DNA from: Heliocidaris erythrogramma
Lineage: Eukaryota; Echinodermata; Echinoidea; Camarodonta; Echinometridae
Assembly (NCBI GenBank): GCA_025617745.1
Contig: CM046863.1
Span: 11,662,273-11,726,272, forward strand
Reading direction: 5' to 3'
DNA length: 64,000 nucleotides
The notes under the pieces were generated by a model. The model made no database searches and was not told the DNA's origin. It saw only the letters and a list, made by a program, of their open reading frames with translations. How positions within the stretch are numbered: position 1 is the first letter of the stretch; each line of letters begins with the position of its first letter. A program made the position numbers and the translations under genes. Below, piece after piece: positions 57,701-63,315 of the stretch.

Positions 57701-58657
57701 ATAGATTAGTAATTTGCTATACATTTACTACTCTTCGATGTAACTTAATTACTGTATAAAATACTAATTCATGCACATAACCATATTTTTACCCATTGTA
57801 GAGTGAATCTAAATATAACATGATTAAAGACCTATGAGAAATTGTTTTAGTTATGTCTTTTTTCTCCAATATTTATTCTCCGAAATCATCTGCAATAGTA
57901 TTTCAGTACTAGCAATTCACATTCCTAATGCGGTATAGATTCATAATTACAATTGAAATAAAAAATAATAAAATAATACAAAAATCATAAGAATTCGAAA
58001 ATCATTTTTTTTTCATGTCCGACTAAATAGCTTCAAATTCATGTTAAATTTTGAAAACAACTTCTTTGAGCATTCCCCAAATGTATACTTCCTCTCAATT
58101 ATTTCAAAAACCCTTTTTTTTAATCCATTGACAACAGACTAGTGTATTCACGATAATAAAATAATACATACCATTAAAACTGTCCTTACGACGTTTTCAG
58201 TTATATGCCCTTTTTCAACTGTGGGATATTTGTTTTAATTTATATCTACAGTTAACTCTGGGATAATCTGAGATGCACTGCATTACACTAGTCTAATCAT
58301 TACATAAAGAAGTGTTGTTTTTTATCGGTTTCTTGAAAATGACTCTTCATAACAGCTCGGTAGTTATCATGCATTAATCTTTCATTGTCTTAAGGATATT
58401 AAATACAATTTCCAAAATATAATATCGCTCATGGTTTGAATATAGGGAATTTGAACAAGTGGCTGTTCGCGCCGAAAGGAAGTGCATTGATGTACGTACA
58501 CCCTAGGCACAAACATTGGATCCGAACCAGCGTATCTTCTATCTGTACCTTTGACGAAAATCTACAAAACAGATTCCACCTTACCGGTACTGCCAACTAC
58601 ACATCATTCTTCACCGTCCACAAGGCTATCTCCTTCCATAACTCTCTTGGAGGCTTG
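29541..58657 (+). CDS. PLP-dependent class V aminotransferase-like gene (isopenicillin-N-epimerase-like), six exons, 3' end beyond window
   Basis: Gene-level entry. Joined exons 29541-29601, 30293-30479, 30813-30955, 35863-35979, 53156-53419 and 58446-58657 give 984 nt, 328 codons, with every junction GT/AG and phase-compatible. Family landmarks: LANNGSFGAVPK (residues 64-75), VTTG (128-131), NHTYGA, IDHITCSS (206-213), IDGAHAPGQ (235-243; Asp236 should contact the pyridine nitrogen) and GNLNKWLFAPKGSA (258-271; Lys262 should form the Schiff base). Members of about 430-450 aa include bacterial isopenicillin-N epimerase and plant L-cysteine desulfhydrase; the substrate here cannot be told. The first 20 residues have six basic and no acidic residues, so a mitochondrial presequence is possible. 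Roughly 100 C-terminal residues are not in the window. No stop or frameshift: a live host gene. Confidence 0.88.
30293..30479 (+). CDS. Exon 2: N-terminal substrate/PLP loop
   Basis: Acceptor TTATCAG|AC at 30291-30292, donor ATGCG|GTAGGT at 30480. Read in the phase fixed by exon 1, it encodes residues 21-82, ending NDACLANNGSFGAVPK and CVLDFQM. The NNGSFGAVPK loop is a hallmark of this aminotransferase group, where the usual text is NHGSFG. A longer chance frame (30272-30493) covers the same DNA one base out of register and should be ignored. Confidence 0.85.
30813..30955 (+). CDS. Exon 3
   Basis: Acceptor ATGAAG|A at 30811-30812, donor ACAG|GTAATT at 30956. Arg83 is split across the intron (CG|A). 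The exon encodes LMEEAEKDPEIWFRLK, the helical segment that follows the N-terminal loop, then YDNIVLIENVTT, the start of the PLP phosphate-binding region. It ends in phase 1. Confidence 0.88.
30956..31127 (+). other. Start of intron 3
   Basis: No feature recognised before the first palindromic element. Confidence 0.4.
31128..31690. repeat. Palindromic element 1 of 4
   Basis: Left arm about 31128-31385, right arm about 31475-31690. Mirrored phrases include AAATCGCAACTGCACGCC, GGTGATGCCAGTGAATTCA and GAAGCAGGTCACTCGGTGT. Each arm carries an AT microsatellite at a matching position. No coding content. Confidence 0.85.
31785..31856 (-). tRNA. tRNA-like sequence (degenerate), left arm of palindrome 2
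   Basis: Has intact internal promoter text (A box with TAGCTCAGTGGTAGAGC, B box GGTTCGATTCC), but the acceptor ends do not pair properly and the anticodon stem is weak. Best read as a tRNA-derived SINE or MITE head and not as a working tRNA. Confidence 0.35.
32083..32152 (+). tRNA. tRNA-like sequence (degenerate), right arm of palindrome 2
   Basis: D arm and T arm are well formed. The acceptor 5' GTCTCGG against 3' TCGGGCG gives at most five pairs including wobbles, and the anticodon stem is poor. Probably not a functional tRNA. Confidence 0.35.
32236..33050. mobile_element. Palindromic element 3 of 4: Tc1-derived, 268-bp identical arms
   Basis: Arms 32236-32503 and 32783-33050 are reverse complements with no difference found by eye. 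The ends read CACTAAAGGAAAAAAGAAAC, with TA outside both (32234-32235, 33051-33052). Between the arms are about 280 bp coding the C-terminus of a Tc1 transposase on the minus strand. One transposon end has replaced the other by inverted duplication, and arm identity implies recent formation or gene conversion. Confidence 0.92.
32522..32782 (-). pseudogene. Tc1 transposase C-terminal fragment
   Basis: Within a minus-strand frame that enters from the right arm, the last ~86 residues read PLEQEDIDVLPWFARSPDLS, then PIEHLWEELGRR, and end ARGGHTGY before a stop. SPDLSPIEHLW carries the final catalytic Glu of DD34E. Both catalytic Asp residues and the DNA-binding domain are missing, so it cannot act alone. 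The ending resembles that of the intact transposase at 14154 but the two differ clearly, so they are different Tc1 families. Confidence 0.9.
33062..33690. repeat. Palindromic element 4 of 4
   Basis: Left arm about 33062-33310 and right arm about 33435-33690 mirror each other: CGAATTTTCGCCCTTAGGGC, ACATGTACGTCACAATGAAT and others, diverged by scattered differences. The spacer is pyrimidine-rich. Frames crossing it (33183-33578) are low-complexity. Confidence 0.85.
33735..34085 (+). repeat. Degenerate minisatellite based on ATTCCGAA
   Basis: Variants of GGTTCATAATTCCGAAAAGG and GGGTTCATTATTCCAAA recur about a dozen times. No coding value. Confidence 0.8.
34086..34569. other. AT-rich intron, nothing recognised
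   Basis: No repeat structure or coding signal found. Confidence 0.4.
34570..34860 (+). repeat. Tandem duplication (~145 bp x 2) around GT microsatellites
   Basis: CATGGTAGATTGTGT, a GT run, GATGCTAACCGT, ATTCATAAAGGTTATT and GCAAGGAAAACAGTCTAGG occur twice in the same order. Confidence 0.85.
34861..35862 (+). other. Intron 3, 3' part, nothing recognised
   Basis: AT-rich; no gene, RNA or mobile element recognised before the exon 4 acceptor. Confidence 0.4.
35863..35979 (+). CDS. Exon 4
   Basis: Acceptor TTACACACAG|GA at 35861-35862, donor ACCGG|GTGAGA at 35980. It encodes residues 131-169 plus one base: GINSVLKSFKFSPGDQILLT, then NHTYGANIALAK. The GDQILLTNHTYGA text is the expected PLP-domain strand and loop of the family. 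A 17-kb intron follows. Confidence 0.9.
35980..37440 (+). other. Start of intron 4, nothing recognised
   Basis: AT-rich. A GA microsatellite lies at about 36568-36590. No coding or transposon signal found. Confidence 0.4.
37441..37487. repeat. (AT)n/(ATCA) microsatellite
   Basis: AT run with three interspersed TCAA interruptions, ending at the TA next to the mariner-like element. Confidence 0.85.
38460..40335 (+). pseudogene. 5'-truncated CR1/Crack-like LINE with complete 3' end
   Basis: Reverse transcriptase pieces in three frames. 38460-38975: KTAKVVPIFKKGNKLSLSNY, FGFREKHSTSQAV, FLDFSKAFDTIDHTIL and CGVPQGSL; then a small deletion around 38965. 38950-39474: LFADDSNLFFSH (catalytic FADD), LNKTNYMLF and FLGIIIDDKLSWKPH; then further frame changes to about 39855 (HHFKKQLKSLLLKP). 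The endonuclease and first RT motif are absent. The 3' UTR has a CT microsatellite and ends in an ATAAAATCAAATCAAAATA-type tail near 40335. Typical 5'-truncated dead copy. The clade (CR1 group, Crack/Daphne type) is a judgement from motif spelling. Confidence 0.85.
39875..40005 (+). repeat. CT-rich microsatellite in the LINE 3' UTR
   Basis: TCTTTTCTTTCTTTTCTATC repeats and CT/CA runs. The frame 39847-40110 is low-complexity. Confidence 0.8.
40735..41712 (+). repeat. Tandem duplication, two ~505-bp units
   Basis: Units start at about 40735 and 41238 (CTGGCGTATAATGTTTRGTA). They share TTTCAACACTGGCGTCTCGC, ACAGGTGACTGTCCACAATC and TGATTACGAGTCAAGGGAGT in order with few differences. Frames in both units shift relative to each other, so no protein is conserved. 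Confidence 0.88.
42085..42555. other. Nothing recognised
   Basis: AT-rich DNA after the mariner-like element. Confidence 0.35.
42556..43125 (+). mobile_element. Possible retroelement 3' end with (GAATT)n tail
   Basis: A GC-richer block with open frames on both strands (42556-42786 plus, 42637-42909 minus), then AT-rich sequence ending TTTAATAAAACCGAACT and four repeats of GAATT (about 43100-43124). The tail resembles the insertion at 1299-1458. No RT domain remains, so this rests on the tail. Confidence 0.4.
43126..43995. other. Unassigned DNA with one orphan open frame
   Basis: A 126-codon plus frame (43566-43946) has no recognisable domain, and no splice or promoter context supports it. 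I do not call it a gene. Confidence 0.35.
43996..44760 (+). repeat. Poly(C/G)-rich tandem units (~200 bp)
   Basis: After a long G run near 44018 and C runs near 44056 and 44320, two to three units repeat TGCACCCACCCCTGTTACA, TTGCGTCCAAATA, GCGTCGAACTA, CTTTCCGCCTA, GCTACGAGCCGTT and AGCTTTCGC. Confidence 0.75.
44761..45544. other. Unassigned DNA
   Basis: An AAT microsatellite near 44797-44812, a short CTATCGGACC-type repeat at 44985-45030 and a G run near 45045-45058. No gene. Confidence 0.4.
45545..45775 (+). repeat. Minisatellite, ~64-bp units
   Basis: About three to four units of AACTTTTCGCCCTATTGAC followed by TTCGGCCTAAGGTGATAAC. Half-units extend to about 46010. Confidence 0.8.
46050..46259. 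mobile_element. Tc1/mariner-type MITE
   Basis: The left end GCCATGGAAAAAAATATTAG mirrors the right end, read inward as GCAGCCCTGTAAAAAAATAT. Both continue into ATTAGACCAA. It sits in an AT microsatellite, so its exact TA target cannot be fixed. A third end of this family lies at 57381-57407. Confidence 0.7.
46260..46803. repeat. GT microsatellites and short inverted phrases
   Basis: GT runs at 46286-46312, 46480-46512 and 46708-46740. Between them GTCCGAGGAC/GTCCTCGG phrases and TACAAAATACAATAGGAGA occur in repeated and inverted copies. The long frames on both strands (46287-46708) arise from this and are not called. Confidence 0.7.
46804..51165 (+). pseudogene. Tx1/L1-like LINE, nearly full ORF2, frameshifted
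   Basis: Read in order through about seven frame changes. The APE endonuclease starts with ATG at 46804 (LTLLSLNVRGIRDRVKRK), then FSHGSNHS, FLGGNFDTIMNGSLDYMG, SRLDYWFGS and TPDHSGILL (to about 47620). A coiled Lys/Glu-rich linker follows (47735-48163). The RT lies at 48160-49157 with NKSPGNDGFTVEFYLTFW, NYRPITLLNVDYKILSKVL, DFEKAFDSVAHAF, RQGEPLSPYLF and the catalytic ILYADDISLFV. The C-terminal region (49144-50825) contains CSFCQFEPETYSHLF, a cysteine/histidine cluster like that of L1/Tx1 proteins. The 3' UTR ends in AATAAAAACTATTGAAAAAC near 51165. It is dead, but it preserves the order of the whole protein and so explains the shorter minus copy at 17-19 kb. It lies inside intron 4 of the host gene. 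An ORF1 was not recognised. Confidence 0.87.
47016..47121. mobile_element. 106-bp palindromic MITE inserted in frame in the LINE endonuclease
   Basis: Arms beginning CATGGGCGTTAATCG are mirrored with one mismatch over about 42 bp around a G/C-run centre. CATAGTAG flanks both sides (47008-47015, 47122-47129), an 8-bp target duplication as made by hAT-type elements. MITE plus duplication is 114 bp, 38 codons with no stop, so the frame survives. Removing it restores the text expected from the sister LINE (NHSRGV against NHGKGV). Confidence 0.92.
50915..51405 (+). repeat. Tandemly duplicated LINE 3' UTR
   Basis: ATGATTACATTTCATTCAAT, GCCTTGTTTCAATGAT and the AAAAAC end occur twice (about 51032-51165 and 51270-51405), separated by a GT-rich stretch. 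Either a second truncated copy inserted next to the first or a local duplication. Confidence 0.8.
51406..52019 (+). other. Intron 4, nothing recognised
   Basis: AT-rich DNA without gene or element signals; one small minus frame (51573-51812) is unsupported. Confidence 0.4.
52020..52215. repeat. AT microsatellites
   Basis: TA runs at 52010-52030 and 52158-52215, with a short unique piece between that shares TTATTCCGTCATA with 46370. Confidence 0.75.
52247..52410 (+). mobile_element. tRNA-Arg-headed SINE, copy 1 (head partly lost)
   Basis: Begins inside the tRNA-like head (TTAAGGCATTGGCGTTCTAA...), continues through the B box and then the body ATTTTTTCAACCTTTGCAAA, GGACAGCTCTGGGGAACTTT and GCAACCATTATTCTC, and ends in a TA run. 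The 5' part of the tRNA head is replaced by other text. Confidence 0.8.
52450..52679 (-). mobile_element. tRNA-Arg-headed SINE, copy 2 (complete)
   Basis: Read on minus: an intact tRNA-Arg head (52609-52679), then body ATTTTTTCAGCCTTTGCAAA, GGACAGCTCTGGGGAACTTT, GAGCTACGCAACGTTATTCT, ATTTATTCCCACGAGATTTG and GTTATTTCCTTACACTTG, then an AT tail. About 230 bp. Internal A and B boxes would serve as a pol III promoter. Confidence 0.85.
52609..52679 (-). tRNA. tRNA-Arg (anticodon UCU) or intact SINE head
   Basis: 71 nt. Acceptor GTCTCCG pairs fully with CGGAGAC; the D stem is GTCT/AGGC; anticodon stem TTGGC/GCCAA encloses GTTCTAA with TCT as anticodon; T stem CCGGG/CCCGG encloses TTCGATT. All stems are complete. 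It forms the head of a SINE with a body attached, so it may be a retrotransposed head and not a free-standing gene. Confidence 0.6.
52855..52980 (-). mobile_element. tRNA-Arg-headed SINE, copy 3 (body only)
   Basis: Nearly identical to 52455-52580 from CAAGTGTAAGGAAATAACAT to CAGAGCTGTCCTCCCT, where it breaks into a TA microsatellite at 52981. The tRNA head is missing. Confidence 0.85.
53156..53419 (+). CDS. Exon 5: central PLP-binding region
   Basis: Acceptor GTTTAAAG|GT at 53154-53155, donor GTCG|GTAACA at 53420. It encodes residues 170-257 plus one base: LAILDVSLETTKEELLNAYS, IDHITCSSAMLMPIK and VVIDGAHAPGQ. Asp236 in IDGAHAPGQ is the residue expected to pair with the pyridine nitrogen of PLP, and His239 the stacking neighbour. 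The longer frame around it begins inside the intron and runs past the donor. Confidence 0.93.
53420..54185 (+). other. Start of intron 5, nothing recognised
   Basis: AT-rich; no element ends or coding signals. Confidence 0.4.
54186..54320. mobile_element. End of a mariner-like element related to 37488
   Basis: TATACCGGGTGTCTAAAAA, then GGATTTTCAGTATTTCAGTA, AAAGCATCTTCTACC and AGATCATTGAATATG match 37484-37640. The opposite end was not found in the window. Confidence 0.6.
54321..55984 (+). other. Intron 5 DNA with microsatellites and homopolymers
   Basis: TA microsatellite at 54742-54783, C runs near 55326-55336 and 55795-55808, G run near 55904-55921. The text TTTCGACACTCCCTGGCGTC near 54885 is repeat-like but was not assigned. 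No gene. Confidence 0.4.
55985..56545 (+). repeat. Minisatellite, 26-27 bp units, about 20 copies
   Basis: The core ATGAATAGCGACCCTCTTCT followed by CCGATT or variants recurs about 20 times with point changes and small indels. No frame stays open through it. Confidence 0.95.
56546..57204. other. Unassigned; polypyrimidine tract
   Basis: AGATCTAGATCTAGATCT repeats near 56617-56637 and a CT/C-rich tract at 56930-57008. The frames on both strands at 56789-57149 come from this tract and are not called. Confidence 0.4.
57205..57380. mobile_element. MITE with GGGGGTGTT-type ends
   Basis: The left end GGTGGTGTTTCATAAAG and the right end read inward, GGGGGTGTTCCATAATC, continue as mirrored CTCGTAATGTTACGCATGAC / TTCGTAAAGTTACACATGAC. 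176 bp, non-coding. The target duplication is not clear. Confidence 0.7.
57381..57407. mobile_element. Solo end of the Tc1-type MITE family of 46050
   Basis: Read inward from the right: CAGCCCTGGAAAAAAAATAT then TAGACTT, with TA outside at 57408. It abuts the preceding MITE; the other end is gone. Confidence 0.55.
57408..58445 (+). other. Intron 5, 3' part, nothing recognised
   Basis: AT-rich without element or coding signals up to the exon 6 acceptor. Confidence 0.45.
58446..58657 (+). CDS. Exon 6: Schiff-base lysine
   Basis: Acceptor TTGAATATAG|GG at 58444-58445, donor GGCTTG|GTAATC at 58658 (phase 0). It encodes residues 258-328: GNLNKWLFAPKGSALMYVHP, then LTGTANYTSFFTVHKAISF and HNSLGGL. 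The AAG at 58457-58459 is Lys262, the PLP lysine of the NxxKWLFAPKGSA motif. Homologues continue for about 100 residues after this point; no following exon was found before 64000. Confidence 0.93.
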
Positions 58658-59399
58658 GTAATCATTGTTGTTGTTTTTTTTTTCTTTTTTCTTCCTCTTC
58701 TTCTTCTACACGATTGTGCAAAAATAGAAAGTTCGTACAAGCGATATAAATTATCTCCCTGAAATACAGTGTTTATCAAATAAAGGTAATCAAAATTCAA
58801 AGGGTTTACATTCCAAGGTTATTTACTTTGACAATTTACATGTAGCTTACAAATAAAGAGCAAATCTTAACATTTCAAGTGATATCCTACTTCCATCACT
58901 AATGTCATGCATGCCCGAATAAGTTATTGCCGATTTTCTTTTTTTTGTGCAAGTTTGAGAAAATGGATGAAATGGATACTTCCACTGGTGTCACACACGA
59001 TTAATTACGTGTACATTGCTGTTTAATATGACACTCGCAAAAAAATTTCTCCGGTGAGGATTGGAAGGATTAATGTCTTCTCGTTATTCTGTGGATATTC
59101 ACTTTGCGCTAGTATCATAGGATTCTGGAAACATTGATGCCTTGCCGCTGCAGTATTCCCTGATCGCCCATTGCTCCTCCTGCCAGATTTCACCTTGTTT
59201 CGGATGAGGCTAGTGCCATGCTCTCGGAATTTCATAACATTCTTTTAGATTGTTTTTGGCTGATTGAGGACCTCTTTCTGGGATATGTTCCCTGAAAGCC
59301 TCCTGAGTTTTACTGCAAACTCCCTGTCTGGTGAAAAGTTGTAACCATGAAGCCGAATTTCCGTTGCTCAGTGGTAAGTACTCAGTGATCAATGATGAT
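58658..59399 (+). other. Start of intron 6, nothing recognised
   Basis: No expected downstream exon motif was found. Two small minus frames (59023-59434) have no recognisable family. Confidence 0.4.
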
Positions 59400-59770
59400 A
59401 ATCGATGACTACCGCCCTTATAAAAAAGTACCATGGTAATACTACGTTTGTCATGGTATTATCGCCATAGTACCACGAAAACATGGTAATTGCGTGGAAC
59501 ACATGTATTACCACAGTATTACCATGAAGAACATTGTATAATTATTGTATTTGAATCTTTGAATTCATAGTACTTTCATCTTGTACCATGGGCAACGCTG
59601 TAAATTCGTGGTACTTTCATAAGGTACCATAAAAAACGTTGTATATTCATTGTATTTGCATCGTGTATCATGAAAAGCATTTGCACATGCATATAGTGCT
59701 TTCATCTTGTACCATGGGTAACGTTGTAAATTAATGGTACTTGCATTGTGTACTATGAATAGGGGAGGAG
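59400..59770 (+). repeat. Degenerate minisatellite, ~60-65 bp units
   Basis: TACCATGGTAAT/ATTACCATG phrases, then about four units containing TTCATCTTGTACCATGGG and ACGTTGTAAATT. The minus frame at 59565-59849 crosses it and repeats within itself, so it is not called. Confidence 0.7.
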
Positions 59771-60424
59771 GACATGGAGTAGACAGGCTGCTGTCTTGCT
59801 GAATTCTCCCATTTCGTGACCACCAAAAAGGTGGGCACCAAAACGGCATGACAATTATGTAACAAATTTAATATAAATATAGTAGCTTTTCAGAAAGACA
59901 GAAGCTTATTTCTTGTACGTTAGTTCGTAAATTAATTAAAAAGGGATATAAATGATAATCTGAAGCGTATGTATCCTACAAATAAAGCCAATCATTACGC
60001 AGTACATACTTTACTGGGCAATTTGTGATTGGTATTGACCAATCACAAACGACCGTAGTAAAATTACACGGAGGAAGTCGCGTCTATCGTTTTTGCCGTA
60101 TTTACATGATGGGCAGCCTCCACTGATGAGGAGTGCACTCCGGTAGACGGAGGGTAAGTGTGTGTTATGTGTATTTTCTCTGCGAAGAAATCCACAATGC
60201 TACCATTTTTTGATAAGACATGGTCACCTTCTTTTTATACAATTTGTTGACAAATGGGAAGGATTCAGAAGGGGACCATGCAGAAATAGCAAGACAATAC
60301 ATTGATGTTACTGCAGCTGCTGAGTGAAGGTGCTATTTTGTGACTGTGTGAGATGCCGATCAATGTAGGGTTTCATCAAATTTGTTATTCCTGGTTACCG
60401 ACAAGCAAAGGATTGAGAGGGTGA
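59771..60424. other. Unassigned DNA
   Basis: A short inverted text (ATTTGTGATTGGTATTGACC / GGTCAATACCAATCACAAA-like) lies near 60020-60050. Otherwise nothing recognised before the LINE remnant. Confidence 0.35.
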
Positions 60425-62480
60425 CTAAAAACATGAAAAAGAAAGAACAACTTGGGCTTGGGCTCTCCGTTCTTGTAGGGATGGCCACTGAAGGTGGTCA
60501 AGCATCGCTGTAACGCTGCTTGTTATTTGATGGTTGTTACAGACAAAGCGAACGTATCGTCTCTGGACCATCTCCAACTTCTTGATGTTTGCTTGGGTAA
60601 AGGGATCCCAGATGACGCTAGCACACTCCATGACTGGTCTAAGAAATGTGAGGTAGCACAGCACTTTGACTCTCCGTGGGCAGGATCTAATTTCCTCTGG
60701 AGAAAGGCTCGTGTGGAGTTGGCCTTCTTACTTATCTGGTCAATGTGCTTATTCCAGCTAAGTTTCTTGTGTAGGTGGATTCCAAGGCATTTCGCTGTGG
60801 ATGCCTCCTTCAGGGTGTGTTCATTGTTGAAGTGAGTTGATATCTTCCTGGAGTTGCAAACTGTCAGCTTCCGACCTGATGCCAGGTACCTTTCATTGTC
60901 CATTGAGTTGTTACTAGCCTTTGCTCTGTCCAAGCTACGTTTCTTCCTTCGTGTCAACTGCTTCAGGGAGCGAGTGATCCAAACCTTGTTGAGGTCATTT
61001 CAGATGGAACATGCTTCCCCACGAGTTGTAGGAAGGTATACTTCATGTTGTCCCACATGGCTTGCACTGAGCTAGAGCTGTTGAATCGTTCAGTGAAGGC
61101 TTGTTGAAAGGCAAGACAGTATTTTCTAAGATCCTCCATATTGGCATGTTTCCACTGAAATACTTCCCTCTTTGCAGGTCTTTTCCTACAGGCTAAAGCA
61201 GAGGATTCTACAAGCACAATGTCATGGTCACCAAGACCTGGTAGTGCAGCATATTTGTTGACAAGAGTGGGTATGTTCGATAGGAGGAGATCAAGACAGT
61301 TGTTCAGCCTAGTGGGGAAAGGAGACCATCTGCTCTAGGTCACAGTTTCAAGCATTTCAAGGAACCGTTGCTTAATTGGCATGGGGTATTGACTGCCAGA
61401 AGAAGACCATGTTTCCCAGTTGATGTCAGGTAGATTATGGTCACCACCTAGTCAGATGACTGCATTTCCGTATTGGCTGTGAAGACTTTCCACTGACTGA
61501 CAGAGATGATCCATGTACTTGGATGTGCTAGAAGGAAGTCTGTACACGGCGTCCACAATGAGGAAGTTGTTGTATTTTGATGAAGGTTGTTTCCATATCA
61601 AGGCCTGGTATGCTTCTGGAGTTGCTCAAACACGATGTTTCTTTCAGCGCAATGAAAACACTGCCATATCCATCAGAGCGGTCGTTGCGAATCAGTTCGT
61701 AGCTTGGATGGAACAATTCAGCACTGTAGACATTGCTATTGAGCCAAGTCTCTGTACCCAGGACAATATCGGGATCAGAAGATTCAATCAGGTTATTAAT
61801 CTCTTCCTGGTTTTTTTTTTTGTTGCACTCTGGAAGTTTACAGTTAGGATCTTCATCTTCCTTTTCTGGTCTGGGTATTCTCTTCTCGTAGTTTGGCGAG
61901 ATGGAGATGAAGATGCCAGTGGTGGTCTGGGGCTGAGTGGCACTGTCGAACTGTCATCAGAGGTGAGAGAAGACAGAGTGGAGAAGGCATTGCTGGTGTC
62001 AGCAACATAGAAGTTGAAAAGACTTGTGGAAAACTGTTGCATCCCACATTTACATGAACAAGAGGCTCGTAGACTGGCGTAGACATGTGCATACATTCCA
62101 CATGGTATCACTGGTCGCAGTCATCACATGCTACTCCTCGCTGCTGCCATGTAACAGGGCGAGTGCAAATCTAACATGGATATTTGTTGATAGGTCCTGG
62201 ATTAAGTTCAATATCTGATGCATTTGTTAGAAGTAGTAGGGTGAGATATATAACAGATAGGGGTTTGCTCCTGCATGTGGTACTGAACAAGTGAGTTTGG
62301 ATTTTCTTCTGCACTTTTAAATGGTGGAGAGAGTTTGTCACTACCTCGATGTCCAAGATTTGGATTGCCCGATGTGTACCTGAGGAAGGGCAATCCATAT
62401 CCATGTGTTGGAACACAATCCATTAAGTAGATGACATTCAGAATTGTCAGAAGCAGAATCAGAAAACATAACTTGCACAT
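60425..62480 (-). pseudogene. L2/CR1-like LINE with 2A-like motif, PHD finger and endonuclease; RT core deleted
   Basis: Read from 62480 leftward. A hydrophobic Leu/Ser/Thr-rich stretch ends in DIELNPGP (near 62185-62210), the 2A-like ribosome-skipping motif known at the N-terminus of some CR1/L2 LINEs. Next, with a frame change, comes a PHD-type finger: QRGVACDDCDQWYHVECM (about 62085-62150). After a Ser-rich linker the APE endonuclease begins MKILTVNFQSATKKK and continues SSDPDIVLGTETWL, DHNLPDINWETWSSSGSQYP and GDHDIVLVES (to about 61190). Then KRSLDRAKASNNSMDNERY jumps directly to KCLGIHLHKKLSWNKHIDQI and PVMECASVIWDPFTQANIKK, which lie after the RT palm. The RT catalytic blocks, including YADD, are absent: a clean internal deletion near 60890. 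Several frameshifts as well. The 3' end is cut near 60425. Confidence 0.85.
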
Positions 62481-63180
62481 CCGTTACATTCTGGACCAGC
62501 CGTGTTGACCAAGTCAACTATGCACAGATATTCACAATTACCCAGAATAAGATACATTCAGATTCAGTCTAACAGTTAGCTGAACGTTGCAGAGTCCAAG
62601 ACCAATCACAAAAATCAGGGCAACGGTTTTATATTTATTTTATCTTACACATGAGGTGGGAAAATCGTCCTAAAATCGGCCTAAAATGAGTATGGTGCTG
62701 AATCAGCAGCACAACAGTTTCTTAGTCTGAGCCTAAGAGTAAGACAAACCTACATGTAACTTACATGTGAAGTCAAGGGAGCTTGACAGTCAAAAATGTC
62801 TGTTAAATATAGAAGTCAGTAATGTCAGCAAATATATGTGATAAATAAATTATAGGCTACTGGTAATCATCTTCACTGTGCAATTAATACTTGCTATAAC
62901 ATTGCTCCAGGTGTGAGTTGTTAGGCTGAAGCAATGATACAGTCTTCTGTTCCCACCATTTTTGTTGCTTGTTGATCTGGAGCTCCACTCAGGATACAGT
63001 AGGTGGGACTGTGGAGACAGGGAGCTTGTTTGGGCAGGTGAGAGTTGGTCAGAGTGCCTGGTAAAAATCCTGATTAATCCTTGCAATCTCCGTCAAAAAG
63101 CAATCTAAAGCAATATAAATGTTGGATATGCTACATAACCATACTAATGATTTCAATTTTGAATGAAAAAAATGACTCCT
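62481..63180. other. Possible 5' UTR of the LINE and unassigned DNA
   Basis: Directly upstream of the LINE in minus sense. No repeat units or frames of note; the minus frame at 62850-63086 has no domain. Confidence 0.35.
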
Positions 63181-63315
63181 GGGGAGCGTTTCATCAAGTG
63201 TTTTGTCAGTGATTTTTACCACCAAATTTGTTCTCAGCCAATCATATGCAAGAATTTAGTAGCTTATAACAGTTACGGTTAAATTAGTGACAAAACACTT
63301 GATGAAACGCTCCCC
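63181..63315. mobile_element. MITE with 28-bp inverted ends
   Basis: GGGGAGCGTTTCATCAAGTG...TTTTGTCA is mirrored exactly over 28 bp at 63288-63315. 135 bp, non-coding. No target duplication could be read with confidence. Confidence 0.8.
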
